NCBI RefSeq assembly: GCF_000331305.1 | Contig: NZ_KB217480.1 | Coordinates: 112,864-176,863, forward strand | DNA from: Calothrix sp. PCC 7103 | GTDB lineage: Bacteria > Cyanobacteriota > Cyanobacteriia > Cyanobacteriales > Nostocaceae | DNA length: 64,000 nt | Reading direction: 5' to 3' | Shown: one piece after another, positions 43,150 to 52,791 of the stretch | Numbering within the stretch: position 1 is the first letter of the stretch | Layout: every line of letters begins with the position of its first letter | Position numbers and translations under genes: made by a program | The notes under the pieces: model-generated | Databases searched by the model: none | What the model saw: only the letters and a program-made list of their open reading frames with translations | Told to the model about the DNA's origin: nothing

Positions 43150-45462
43150 ATGATAGGTCATATACTGGATGGGCGTTATAGAGTCATAGCTCTTCTAGGC
43201 GCCGGAGGATTTGGGCAAACCTATGTTGCTGAAAATACACGTTTACCAGGTAATCCGAAGTGTGTTATTAAACAACTCAAACCTGCGAGTACTGACCCCA
43301 ATAGCTTTGTGATTGCTAAACGCTTGTTTGAAAGCGAAGCTGCTGCTTTGGTGAAGTTAGGAAACCATAATCAAATTCCTCGCATTACAGACTTTTTCGC
43401 TGAAAATCAAGAATTTTACCTGGTGCAAGACTTTATCGAAGGGCAAACTCTCACCAAAGAATTGGCGCCTGGACAAAAGTTAGATGAAACATATGTAATT
43501 GCGATACTAAACGATATCCTACCAATTTTGGAGTTTGTGCATCAGCAAAATACTATTCATCGAGATATCAAACCAGATAACATTATTCGGCGCCAGGAAG
43601 ATAATAAATTAGTTTTAATTGATTTTGGCGCTGTCAAAGAGCAGGTACAAGCTTTGACAACAGTGGTTGAGAGTCAACAGTCTACTCCGAGTATAGCAAT
43701 TGGAACTCCTGGTTACATGCCAACCGAACAAGGGCGAGGAAAACCGCGTCCCAGTAGTGATATTTACGCTTTGGGGATGATTGGTATCCAAGCACTCACA
43801 GGGGTTTATCCTGGTAACTTAGAAGAAGACTCGCGAACAGGCGAAATTATTTGGCAGCACCTTACAAGTGTCAGTAGTGAGTTGGCAGAGGTGCTAACCA
43901 AGATGACACGCTACCACTTTAAAGACCGCTATCAGTCAGCAACAGAAGTATTACAAACTTTAAAACAGCTAGAAAATAAAGCTCCTGCACAAACAAGAAT
44001 ACCATCATTCTCCACATACCAAAAAACGCAAGTAGTCACTGATATTAAGACTGATATTAAGATAGATGTATACGAGTTGACTTTAGAGTGGGTGGAAGCA
44101 GGGCGAACAAAAACTCAGATTATTAGCGAACAATCATTAAGTAAAAACCCCGGTACTATCAGGATTGGGCGTGACCCTGCACAGTGCGATATTGTTTTAT
44201 CTGAACCAACAGTATCAGGTTTGCATGTCGAAATTTTCTTCTCACAACAGCAGCACCAATTTTGGGTGCGAAATTTGCGTGAGAGTAATCCTCCCGTTGT
44301 TAATGGTATACCGTTGCTGCATGGACAAGTGGCACTTTCTCAAAGCAGTGTTTTACAGTTAGGAGTGATGGAGTTAAAAGTAGCAGCTATTACCGTCGGG
44401 CAGTCCTCAACCTCTGCGAAGAATTTCCAATCAACCAAACACTTCATACCACAAGCAAGTTTACCAGTTCAAGCGGTTGCCCCAACCATAGAACCTCAAC
44501 AGTTATCCTCTCCAGCAACTTCTAATGATACCAACTTATCTCAGTCGCAAACTCAAATTTGGCGATGCATCCAAACCCTGACTGGCCATGCTGCTTCGGT
44601 ACGGTCTGTCGCTTTTAGTCCAGATGGGCAGACTATTGCGACTGGTAGCGATGACAACACTATAAAACTGTGGCATATAGGCAGCGGTACTTTAACCCGT
44701 ACTTTCAATCCACAATCTGGGTTGTTTCAACGAGAAGCAACTTGGTTTACTTCTATTGCCATTAGTTCAGATGGTCAGACGCTTGTCAGTGGAAGTTTGG
44801 ACAAATCTATTAAGTTATGGCAAACGAATAGCGGCAATTTAATTCGCAACTTCAAAGCGCATTCGGACTCAATTCATACTATAGCTATTAGTTTGGATGG
44901 TCAAATTATTGTGAGTGGCAGTCGAGATAACACGATTAAAGTTTGGAACTTACCTACTGGTAAACTATTACGTACTCTTACAGGTCATGCAGATTTGGTT
45001 CATTCTGTTGCCCTCAGTCGAAACGGTCAAATGCTCGTGAGTGGCAGTCGGGATAACACAATTAAAGTTTGGAACTTACTTACTGGAAAATTGGAACGCA
45101 CGTTTACTGGACATTTAGACTCAGTTCGTGCTGTAGCTATTAGTCCAGATGGTAATACTCTCGCTAGCGCTAGTAATGATAAAACTATACAGCTTTGGCA
45201 CATAAGTAACGGAACAATGATTCACAACCTTACAGGACACACCGACTGGGTGACAGGTATTGCCATCAGTCCCGATGGAAACACTCTCATCAGTGGCAGT
45301 CGCGATAAAAACATTAACCTGTGGCAATTGAGTACAGGAAAATTGATTGGCACTCTCACAGAGCATTCGGAATCGCTTTGTTGTGTCACTTTTAGCCCAG
45401 ATGGTAAAACGATTGCTAGTAGTAGCGATGATGGCATTATCAAACTCTGGCAGCTTGCTTAA
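43150..45462 (+). CDS. Ser/Thr protein kinase - FHA - WD40 protein
   Basis: 770 residues. Hanks-type kinase (about 5-280): glycine loop LLGAGGFGQTY, catalytic lysine in CVIKQLKP, HRDIKPDNI, LIDFGAVKEQ (DFG) and GTPGYMPTEQGRGK. Middle FHA domain (about 318-415): IRIGRDPAQCDIVL, SGLHVEIFF, then RNLRESNPPVVNG, which binds phosphothreonine. Seven WD40 repeats (about 475-770) make one propeller. All kinase residues are intact. No membrane span, so cytosolic. It is the first gene of a likely operon with 45510, 46085 and 48123. FHA domains in both this kinase and the product of 46085 suggest phospho-dependent assembly. Confidence 0.92.
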   Translation: MIGHILDGRYRVIALLGAGGFGQTYVAENTRLPGNPKCVIKQLKPASTDPNSFVIAKRLFESEAAALVKLGNHNQIPRITDFFAENQEFYLVQDFIEGQTLTKELAPGQKLDETYVIAILNDILPILEFVHQQNTIHRDIKPDNIIRRQEDNKLVLIDFGAVKEQVQALTTVVESQQSTPSIAIGTPGYMPTEQGRGKPRPSSDIYALGMIGIQALTGVYPGNLEEDSRTGEIIWQHLTSVSSELAEVLTKMTRYHFKDRYQSATEVLQTLKQLENKAPAQTRIPSFSTYQKTQVVTDIKTDIKIDVYELTLEWVEAGRTKTQIISEQSLSKNPGTIRIGRDPAQCDIVLSEPTVSGLHVEIFFSQQQHQFWVRNLRESNPPVVNGIPLLHGQVALSQSSVLQLGVMELKVAAITVGQSSTSAKNFQSTKHFIPQASLPVQAVAPTIEPQQLSSPATSNDTNLSQSQTQIWRCIQTLTGHAASVRSVAFSPDGQTIATGSDDNTIKLWHIGSGTLTRTFNPQSGLFQREATWFTSIAISSDGQTLVSGSLDKSIKLWQTNSGNLIRNFKAHSDSIHTIAISLDGQIIVSGSRDNTIKVWNLPTGKLLRTLTGHADLVHSVALSRNGQMLVSGSRDNTIKVWNLLTGKLERTFTGHLDSVRAVAISPDGNTLASASNDKTIQLWHISNGTMIHNLTGHTDWVTGIAISPDGNTLISGSRDKNINLWQLSTGKLIGTLTEHSESLCCVTFSPDGKTIASSSDDGIIKLWQLA

Positions 45463-45509
45463 CGAATTGTCAACAAATTGTAAACCTATAGATTACAAGG
45501 AAAAATTTT

Positions 45510-46052
45510 ATGAACTCAGCAAATCAACAAATAGCCAAAGAGCAATTTTCTAACGTACAGCCAATGTGGAAGTTTTGCTTTTTATTTATAATTACGTTTG
45601 GATTCTATCAAATACCCTGGTCGCACAAGCAATGGAAATTCATTAAGGAACGTGAAAAGCTTAACATTCGTCCTTGGTTTCGCTCCTGGTTTTTCCCTTT
45701 CTACTTATACAGCTTGTGTCAAAAAATCTTTGCTTTGGCAGAGGAAGAAGGATATAGAAAAAGACCTTCACCTTTTCTGATAACGCTAATTTATTGGTCA
45801 TTAATTGTACTTTGTCAATTGCCAATACCATTTAAGTTGATGGGGTTATTCACTTTTTTGCCTCTAATTTCAATTCTCAGAGCATTCAATTTTTACTGGG
45901 AACGAAAACAGCCTAATTTACCTGTAAGAACATCTTTTACAGGAAGAGAGATTGTGTGGATTGTGTTCGGGGCAATTTTATGGTTACTAGTACTGAGAGG
46001 ATTATCTGTAGAAACATATCCGCAATCTAATACGCAATATAATCAATACTAA
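45510..46052 (+). CDS. Polytopic membrane protein in the kinase cassette
   Basis: The 180-residue protein has about four hydrophobic segments: FCFLFIITFGFYQIPW (about 14-30), PFLITLIYWSLIVLCQLPIP (about 90-110), LMGLFTFLPLISIL (about 112-127) and IVWIVFGAILWLLVLRGL (about 150-168). Between the first two is an aromatic, basic loop (SHKQWKFIKEREKLNIRPWF). Weakly reminiscent of DUF4234-type proteins; I do not assign a family. It follows the kinase stop by 47 bp with an AAGGA ribosome site and precedes the FHA gene by 32 bp, so it is co-transcribed. It could anchor the system to the membrane or be a pore-forming end point (inference). Confidence 0.75.
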   Translation: MNSANQQIAKEQFSNVQPMWKFCFLFIITFGFYQIPWSHKQWKFIKEREKLNIRPWFRSWFFPFYLYSLCQKIFALAEEEGYRKRPSPFLITLIYWSLIVLCQLPIPFKLMGLFTFLPLISILRAFNFYWERKQPNLPVRTSFTGREIVWIVFGAILWLLVLRGLSVETYPQSNTQYNQY

Positions 46053-46084
46053 ACTTAAAGGGCATTCAGATGTAATTTATTCTT

Positions 46085-48130
46085 ATGTTACCTAAACTAG
46101 ATAAATTAACCCAGCGCATTCAAGAACTTCAAAAGTTCACCACCATAAGAGTTAATCAAGATGCTAATTATTCATTGATTAATCAAGAGTTAGTAAAACT
46201 GGCAGATTCGGTTAAAACAGCGAGATTGACCATGAAAATATGTGGTCGTTTTGCTATCCAAGCTCCTGCATTAGAAAAGCTATTAAATACGAATAAAAAG
46301 CTTACAGAAATCTGCCAGCTTCAAACATTAACCTTGCCAGGAGTATCCGAAGCATTTACGCAAACACCACCTCGCCTGATTCTAAACTATGCCAGCGCAC
46401 CAGGTCAAAAAGTTCCCTGTCATTTGCTAGCATCAACTCAAAAATTATTAATCGGGCGCCGTTCTAGTTGTGATATCGTAATTCCAGAGCAATATGTCAA
46501 AGTATCTGGACATCATGCTGAAATTATGCGTGCTAAATTTTCCAGCATTACTGAACCTGCTTCTAGCTGGCAAATATGTGACCTCAATACCACAAATGGT
46601 ACGTATGTAAATGGTGTTAAATTACAAGGCGCCTGTAAAGTATTAGAACCTGGTGATAAAATCACCTTAGCTTACCCTGAAGCAAGTTCTAAGAGTCCAG
46701 AGTTAATTTTTGAGGACGAAGTAAATAATGCTACAAATAAAGAAAATGAAATTGATAAGTTAATCAAAGATGGAGACATTTTCTGCTTAGTTATTAACGC
46801 GACTCAAGCAATTTCACCTGAAGAACAAGAATTTATCCAGAAAATGGGTAATAGACAGACAGAAAAGTTATTTATTATTATAGATGTATCTGCTAAAGAT
46901 ACACCTATTGATAATACATTACAAAAAAACTTAGCAGAAACTCAGTCATGGATTCAAAGACAATCTTTTGCAAACCCCCCGGAAGTGGTAAGCTTAATAT
47001 TACGACCTTTTTATCCTACAAATAGCCAGTATCCTGAAATAGCGTCTAGTTCTGACTCTGAAAACGATAGCTTTTGTAAGTCTGTAGAAAATGCTATCTT
47101 AAACTGGTTTGATAGTACTTTTACTGAAAACATTAATAAGCAACTTTTATCTTATATTTCTCGAATTGAAGAAAGTCTTACTTTGCAAATACAAACCATA
47201 GAACAAGCTCAGTATGAAGATGAAATAGAAAACCTCAATAAAGCATTAAAAAAAGCTAAAAAACAAAAAGATAGATTTTGGGAAAATTTAGAAGAAGACA
47301 TTAATTGTAATATCACTCGCTTTGCTGACACAAAACGTAATCGTAGCATTTATAACCGTCTTCAGCAGTTTATTTATACTCTCGAATTTAAATTGACAAC
47401 TCAAGAAGATCAAGATAGAGTGATAATTCAACTTGAATCACAAAATACTAGTGATTTAGGAAGAAGCTTAAACGAGAAGATAGTTAATTTTTGCTATCAA
47501 GAGGTAGGTAAATGGTCAACTGAAGAATGGCGCCGTATTTGTAATGAATATGCAGACGGTGGTTTAAATCATATAATAGATTCCACTTACAACACTTTAA
47601 ATTTGATTCCTTCACGTAATCTTGACAAATCATTATTTCAGTTACCGCAGAAAGTTGATTTAGAAAGAGGTCTTCGAGACACATTTATCGAATTTTCTAA
47701 TGATGCTTCTTTTACTCAAATAGCTTCCGAGGACAATGTAATAGCTTTAATCGGTACAAGTGCTGTTTCCTTCATTGAGGGAAGATATGTTCAATTTGCT
47801 AGCGAATTATTTTCTTTTGTAAAACAAAAAGTAACTCAAACGATAGAATATCAATCAAAGCTTGAAGAATGTAAAACTGAACTAATTAATGATTTATGCG
47901 AGCATTACCAGCCTATAGCTATAGATTTAGTAGATAAAATAATGCAAAATATTAATAGAGCTTTGAAAGCAGAAAAACAGCGATTGGATGATGCTATCGA
48001 GCAAGTTGAGGACGAATATAAAAGTTACGCTACTACTTTGAAGAAACGCGCGGGAGAGCAAAAGAATAAGCAGCGAGAATTAGAGCTAGACAAAACGGAA
48101 TTAGAAAAAATAAGGTATATTCATGTCTAA
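46085..48130 (+). CDS. FHA-domain protein with degenerate GTPase-like and coiled-coil regions
   Basis: 681 residues. A helical N-terminus (about 1-100) precedes an FHA domain (about 115-215): LLIGRRSSCDIVIPEQYVKV, SGHHAEIMR, then DLNTTNGTYVNGVKL. The FHA arginine, S-G-H and N residues are kept. Residues about 225-290 (DIFCLVINATQAISPEEQEF, then LFIIIDVSAKDTP) look like the second half of a dynamin-type GTPase, with no P-loop anywhere, so nucleotide binding is doubtful. The remainder (about 340-681) is long helices and coiled coil, ending in a charged coil (KKRAGEQKNKQRELELDKTE). The gene's last 8 bp overlap the start of the second caspase-STAND gene. Likely a phosphoprotein-reading scaffold. 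Confidence 0.8.
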   Translation: MLPKLDKLTQRIQELQKFTTIRVNQDANYSLINQELVKLADSVKTARLTMKICGRFAIQAPALEKLLNTNKKLTEICQLQTLTLPGVSEAFTQTPPRLILNYASAPGQKVPCHLLASTQKLLIGRRSSCDIVIPEQYVKVSGHHAEIMRAKFSSITEPASSWQICDLNTTNGTYVNGVKLQGACKVLEPGDKITLAYPEASSKSPELIFEDEVNNATNKENEIDKLIKDGDIFCLVINATQAISPEEQEFIQKMGNRQTEKLFIIIDVSAKDTPIDNTLQKNLAETQSWIQRQSFANPPEVVSLILRPFYPTNSQYPEIASSSDSENDSFCKSVENAILNWFDSTFTENINKQLLSYISRIEESLTLQIQTIEQAQYEDEIENLNKALKKAKKQKDRFWENLEEDINCNITRFADTKRNRSIYNRLQQFIYTLEFKLTTQEDQDRVIIQLESQNTSDLGRSLNEKIVNFCYQEVGKWSTEEWRRICNEYADGGLNHIIDSTYNTLNLIPSRNLDKSLFQLPQKVDLERGLRDTFIEFSNDASFTQIASEDNVIALIGTSAVSFIEGRYVQFASELFSFVKQKVTQTIEYQSKLEECKTELINDLCEHYQPIAIDLVDKIMQNINRALKAEKQRLDDAIEQVEDEYKSYATTLKKRAGEQKNKQRELELDKTELEKIRYIHV

Positions 48131-51100
48131 ACGTAATTTTAACCGGAATTTTGCTATTATTATCGGTATTAATGATTACATAAATGACATTAGAAAGTTA
48201 GAAACAGCAGTTCCGGATGCTGAAAAACTTGCTGAAATTATCGGGAACGGACATGTTGCTCTTAAACAGCAGTATCAAAAGGAAAATAAGTATGAAGTCC
48301 TGTTAATTTTAGATCAAAGCGCTACACTCAATCAACTTAATATATTAATTGAAGAGTTGAAAAAAGGACAAATATCTTTTGACAACGAAAAAGTTACGGT
48401 TACTGAGGACGATCGCGTCCTTTTTTATTTTGCTGGACATGGACTTGCCAAAGATGCTTTGGAAAATCAAGAGGGACCAGTGGGTTACCTCATTCCTCAA
48501 GATGCCAAATCGGATGATAGCAGTACTTTTTTACCAATGCAGGAATTGCATGATGCCTTAAACGCACTTCCCTGTAAGCATATGTTAGCAATTTTAGATT
48601 GCTGCTTTGCAGGCGCCTTCCGTTGGGCAAGTCTCAAACGGCAAATTGTACCAAGGTCTAAAGTTTACAAGGAGCGCTACGACCGTTTTATCAGCGATGC
48701 AGCTTGGCAAGTAATTACGAGTGCATCTGACGATCAAAAAGCCTTAGATTCTTTGGGAAAAAGAGGGAAAGTAAAAGAAGGTGACGAGGTTCACTCTCCT
48801 TTTGCCAAAGCTCTGTTTGATGCTTTACTAGAGAAAGGCGCAGATTTGAATCAAGATGGCATTATTACCGCCACTGAGGTTTACTCATATTTGCGCGACC
48901 GAGTGGAAATCCTCACAGAAACCCACTACCAGCGACAAACCCCTAGTTTATGTCCACTGAGGAAACACGGCAAAGGAGAATTTATCTTTCTCTCCCCTGA
49001 TTTTAACCGAGATAAATTGGAAGATGCACCACCACTAGATGAAGAAAATAATCCCTACCGAGGATTATCTTCCTATGATGAAAAAGACAGTAATTTGTTT
49101 TTTGGTAGAGAAGAGCAAATTCAAAAGCTTTACCAGAAAGTAGTTGATAACAAGCAACCATTAACATTAGTGTTAGGCGCCTCGGGAACGGGTAAATCTA
49201 GTTTGGTAAAAGCTGGACTTATTCCTCAACTCAGAAAGGATGATAAAACTTGGCGTATCCTACCCCCTTTTCGACCAGGGGAGTCTCCTTTTAAGTCATT
49301 GAATAACGTGCTAGAATCGGTTAAGCAGCCTTTAATAAAAGCAGCAACAGCTTCCCGTTTATTTACCCCAGTCGAAGAAAGCTTAGAAAATTGGGTCAAG
49401 AATAATCCTCAAGTCAAGCTACTGGTAGTTATAGATCAATTTGAAGAATTGATAACTTTATCTAAGAGTGAAGAAGGAGAAAAATTTCAGATATTTATTA
49501 AAAATTCACTTGTTAAATATCCTAATAACATCCATGTAGTTATTACCTTGCGACTCGATTTTGAAGCACAGTTTCAAACCTCGGTACTCAAAGACTTTTG
49601 GAATCATGATACTCGGTTTGTTATTGCACCAATGAGCCAAAATGAATTCCGGGAAGCAATTGAAAAACCTGCATTAGAAAAAGTTATATATTTTGACCCT
49701 CCCAGTTTGATAGATGAACTAATTAACGAAGTCGTACAAATGCCGGGAGCTTTACCTTTGCTGTCTTTTACCCTGAGTGAATTGTACCTAAAATATTCGG
49801 ACGATCGCACCAGGAATAACCGGGCTTTAACCAAGAAAGATTATGAGGAATTAGGGGGAGTGGTTGGTTCTTTAACCAAGCGTACTAACCAGGAATATGA
49901 GAAATTAGTGGCAGAAAACCCCGCTTATAAAGATACAGTGCGTCGGGTAATGTTACGGATGGTTTCATTGCAAGGTGGAGAATTAGCAAGGCGACAGGTT
50001 CCTAAATCGGAACTAGTGTATCCTAGTCAAGAAGAAAGCGATCGCGTACAAATAGTAATCAAACGTTTTTCTGAAGCCCGTTTAATCGTTGAAGGCTCCA
50101 ATTCCGAAGACAAACCTTATGTAGAGCCAGCTCATGACGCTTTGGTGTGCGGGTGGGATCAGTTATTGGTTTGGAAAAAAGAAGACGAAGAGAAAATAAT
50201 TTTACAACGGCGCCTGACACCATATGCCGAAGAATGGAAAAGCGTTACAAAAAAATTACAGCCATCAGGTTTGCAAACAACGACTGAAAATGTTCTTGAT
50301 TGGTTAGATGGAGGTTTATACGTTGCCGAAAATATATTTAATACAATCAATGCTCAGGTTGTTCGACTGTGGTGGTGGAAGCAGAAGCAGCAAGATAGTG
50401 TGAGAGAGAAACCCGCACAGTTTCTGTGGGATAATAATCCCTATCTCAATGTAGTGAATGAACAACTTCAATTTAATCACAACTGGTTAAACCAGTTGGA
50501 AGCTGAATTTGTGGGACGAAGCATTAAGCGAAGACGGCAAAATACCAGCGTGCGTTGGGGAATTGCATTGAGTGTGATGTTGGGATTGAGCGGATTAACT
50601 ATTTGGGCTTTACGAAATTTAAGAGATGCACAGATAGAAGGGATTAGTGCTTTGATAGAAACTTCAGGAGCAAACCTGCTATCAGACAATCAAGTTGATG
50701 CAATGGTGGTAGCGATAAAAGCCAAGAAAAAATTAGATAACCTTTGGATTGGAAAAGATGATGTTTCTCTGCGGACTCTTGGTAGTTTGGTACAAACAGT
50801 TCATCACAATCAAGAAGGATTACAGGAGCGTTTGCGGCTAGAGGGTACAGATGTAGTGCTGAGTCCTGATGGTAAACTACTGGCTACTAAAGATAACAAT
50901 ATAGCACGGGTGTGGAATGCGTCTACTGGTAAGTTGTTGCACACACTCAAAGGAGATGAAAATAGGGTGTATGGCGTGGTATTTAGCCCCGACGGTAAGC
51001 AATTGGCGACTGCATCATTTGACAATACGGCACGGGTGTGGGATGCAGCTACTGGTAAATTGTTGCACACACTCAAGGGACATGAAGATAGCGTATATAG

Positions 51101-52445
51101 CGTGGTATTTAGCCCCGACGGTAAGCAACTGGCAACTGCATCAAATGACACAACGGCACGGGTGTGGGATGCAGCTAATGGTAAGTTGTTGCACACACTC
51201 AAAGGACATGAAATAATTGTGAATAGCGTGGTATTTAGCCCCAACGGTAAGCAACTGGCAACTGCATCAGATGACAAAACGGCACGGGTGTGGGATGTAG
51301 CTACTGGTAAATTGTTGCACACACTCAAGGAACATGAAAGTGATCTGAATAGCGTGGTATTTAGCCCCAACGATAAGCAACTGGCGACTGCATCAGAAGA
51401 CAATACGGCACGGGTGTGGGATGCAGCTACTGGTAAATTGTTGCACACACTCAAGGGACATGAAGATGATGTGAAAAGCGTAGTATTTAGCCCCGACGGT
51501 AAGCAACTGGCAACTGCATCATTTGACAAAACGGCACGGGTGTGGGATGCAGCTACTGGTAAGTTGTTGCACACACTCAAGGGACATGAAGATTGGGTGA
51601 TGAGCGTGGTATTTAGCCCCGACGGTAAGCAACTGGCGACTGCATCATTTGACAAAACGGCACGGGTGTGGGATGCAGCTACTGATAAGTTGTTGAACAC
51701 ACTCAAGGGACATGAAGATAGCGTGATTAGCGTGGTATTTAGCCCTAACGGTAAGCAACTGGCGACTGCATCAATTGACAAAACAGCACGGGTGTGGGAT
51801 GCAGCTACTGGTAAGTTGTTGCACACACTCAAGGGACATGAAGATAGCGTGTATAGCGTGGTATTTAGCCCCGACGGTAAGCAACTGGCAACTGCATCAG
51901 ATGAGACAACGGCACGGGTGTGGGATGTAGCTACTGGTAAGTTGTTGCACACACTCAAGGGACATGAAGATGATGTGAAAAGCGTGGTATTTAGCCCCGA
52001 CGGTAAGCAACTGGCAACTGCATCATTTGACAATACGGCACGGGTGTGGGATGCAGCTAATGGTAAGTTGTTGCACACACTCAAGGGACATAAAATAATT
52101 GTGAATAGCGTGGTATTTAGCCCCAACGGTAAGCAACTGGCAACTGCATCAGATGACAAAACGGCACGGGTGTGGGATGCAGCTACTGGTAAGTTGTTGC
52201 ACACACTCAAGGGACATGAAGATAGCGTGTATAGCGTGGTATTTAGCCCCGACGGTAAGCAACTGGCAACTGCATCAAATGAGACAACGGCACGGGTGTG
52301 GCGAGTGGGAGATATTGACGATATGCTGGCGATTAGCTGCGACTGGGTGCGTCACTATTTGGAAAGTAACCCCAATGTTGACGAGAGCGACAAGCATCTA
52401 TGCGACGATGTACCAGAACCAGTTACAAAAGATAAAAGTTCCTAA
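48123..52445 (+). CDS. Caspase - STAND NTPase - TM - WD40 protein 2
   Basis: 1440 residues. Caspase domain with FYFAGHGLAK (His about 106) and AILDCCFAGAFR (Cys about 160). STAND NTPase with Walker A GASGTGKSS (about 352-360) and LLVVIDQFEEL (about 435-445). A membrane span, WGIALSVMLGLSGLTIWAL (about 808-826), is absent from its paralogue at 38247. Then 12 WD40 repeats of 42 residues (about 910-1395, VVFSPDGKQLATAS-x-D-x-T, ARVWDAATGKLLHTLKGHED) that are almost identical. The acidic tail is DESDKHLCDDVPEPVTKDKS. The ATG overlaps the FHA gene (48123-48130), indicating coupled translation. I infer a membrane-tethered, ligand-gated caspase controlled by the kinase/FHA proteins. Confidence 0.92.
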   Translation: MSKRNFNRNFAIIIGINDYINDIRKLETAVPDAEKLAEIIGNGHVALKQQYQKENKYEVLLILDQSATLNQLNILIEELKKGQISFDNEKVTVTEDDRVLFYFAGHGLAKDALENQEGPVGYLIPQDAKSDDSSTFLPMQELHDALNALPCKHMLAILDCCFAGAFRWASLKRQIVPRSKVYKERYDRFISDAAWQVITSASDDQKALDSLGKRGKVKEGDEVHSPFAKALFDALLEKGADLNQDGIITATEVYSYLRDRVEILTETHYQRQTPSLCPLRKHGKGEFIFLSPDFNRDKLEDAPPLDEENNPYRGLSSYDEKDSNLFFGREEQIQKLYQKVVDNKQPLTLVLGASGTGKSSLVKAGLIPQLRKDDKTWRILPPFRPGESPFKSLNNVLESVKQPLIKAATASRLFTPVEESLENWVKNNPQVKLLVVIDQFEELITLSKSEEGEKFQIFIKNSLVKYPNNIHVVITLRLDFEAQFQTSVLKDFWNHDTRFVIAPMSQNEFREAIEKPALEKVIYFDPPSLIDELINEVVQMPGALPLLSFTLSELYLKYSDDRTRNNRALTKKDYEELGGVVGSLTKRTNQEYEKLVAENPAYKDTVRRVMLRMVSLQGGELARRQVPKSELVYPSQEESDRVQIVIKRFSEARLIVEGSNSEDKPYVEPAHDALVCGWDQLLVWKKEDEEKIILQRRLTPYAEEWKSVTKKLQPSGLQTTTENVLDWLDGGLYVAENIFNTINAQVVRLWWWKQKQQDSVREKPAQFLWDNNPYLNVVNEQLQFNHNWLNQLEAEFVGRSIKRRRQNTSVRWGIALSVMLGLSGLTIWALRNLRDAQIEGISALIETSGANLLSDNQVDAMVVAIKAKKKLDNLWIGKDDVSLRTLGSLVQTVHHNQEGLQERLRLEGTDVVLSPDGKLLATKDNNIARVWNASTGKLLHTLKGDENRVYGVVFSPDGKQLATASFDNTARVWDAATGKLLHTLKGHEDSVYSVVFSPDGKQLATASNDTTARVWDAANGKLLHTLKGHEIIVNSVVFSPNGKQLATASDDKTARVWDVATGKLLHTLKEHESDLNSVVFSPNDKQLATASEDNTARVWDAATGKLLHTLKGHEDDVKSVVFSPDGKQLATASFDKTARVWDAATGKLLHTLKGHEDWVMSVVFSPDGKQLATASFDKTARVWDAATDKLLNTLKGHEDSVISVVFSPNGKQLATASIDKTARVWDAATGKLLHTLKGHEDSVYSVVFSPDGKQLATASDETTARVWDVATGKLLHTLKGHEDDVKSVVFSPDGKQLATASFDNTARVWDAANGKLLHTLKGHKIIVNSVVFSPNGKQLATASDDKTARVWDAATGKLLHTLKGHEDSVYSVVFSPDGKQLATASNETTARVWRVGDIDDMLAISCDWVRHYLESNPNVDESDKHLCDDVPEPVTKDKSS
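50868..52310 (+). repeat. Tandem 126-bp coding repeats (WD40 array)
   Basis: Twelve units of 126 bp, most above 90 percent identical by eye. Units 3-4 (around 51171-51310) and units 10-11 (around 52053-52190) share the otherwise rare HEIIVNS/HKIIVNS and SDDKTARVW pair, showing that a multi-unit block was copied within the gene. Confidence 0.88.
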
Positions 52446-52449
52446 TCTG

Positions 52450-52534
52450 ACATCTTGCACCACGAGTTTATCGAGAATAAAAGAGCTTGTAATGCTTATT
52501 AAGGCGTTACTTTGCCCTCGAAGGTGCAAGATGT
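52450..52534. mobile_element. 85-bp MITE-like element after the caspase gene
   Basis: ACATCTTGCACC (52450-52461) and GGTGCAAGATGT (52523-52534) are perfect 12-bp terminal inverted repeats starting 4 bp after the caspase stop codon. No coding capacity. In this position it could also act as a terminator-like hairpin. Confidence 0.6.
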
Positions 52535-52566
52535 GAGTAATGGGGGATCGATTTCGAGAAAATCTC

Positions 52567-52583
52567 TTAATCGAGCAGTATTG
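52567..52583 (+). repeat. Isolated copy of the TTAAYCGAGCAGTATTG motif
   Basis: TTAATCGAGCAGTATTG matches, with one change, the tail motif of the hairpin elements at 237-326 and 62521-62592. No comparable hairpin or T-rich stretch precedes it here. The rest of 52535-52791 holds no supported gene. Confidence 0.5.
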
Positions 52584-52791
52584 TAATTGGTCGCTCTTCA
52601 TACTGAGTGAGTAATTATGTACTGATATTGTATGAACGCACAATCTGCTGGCAAGAAAATCTGGCGCCGTGTACTCCTACTTATATTAAAAATCACTCTT
52701 AGGGAGGATGCCAAGATGATGAAGATTATTAGGTAATAGTGTGTAGTCTAGACTACCACAAACAGATGTAACATTTATCGGCAATTAAATT

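Noticed and set aside
50810-52210. 466-codon minus-strand frame with repeated SVCNNLPVAASHTRAV
   Set aside because: Antisense of the 126-bp WD40 repeats; periodicity fully explained by the plus-strand gene.
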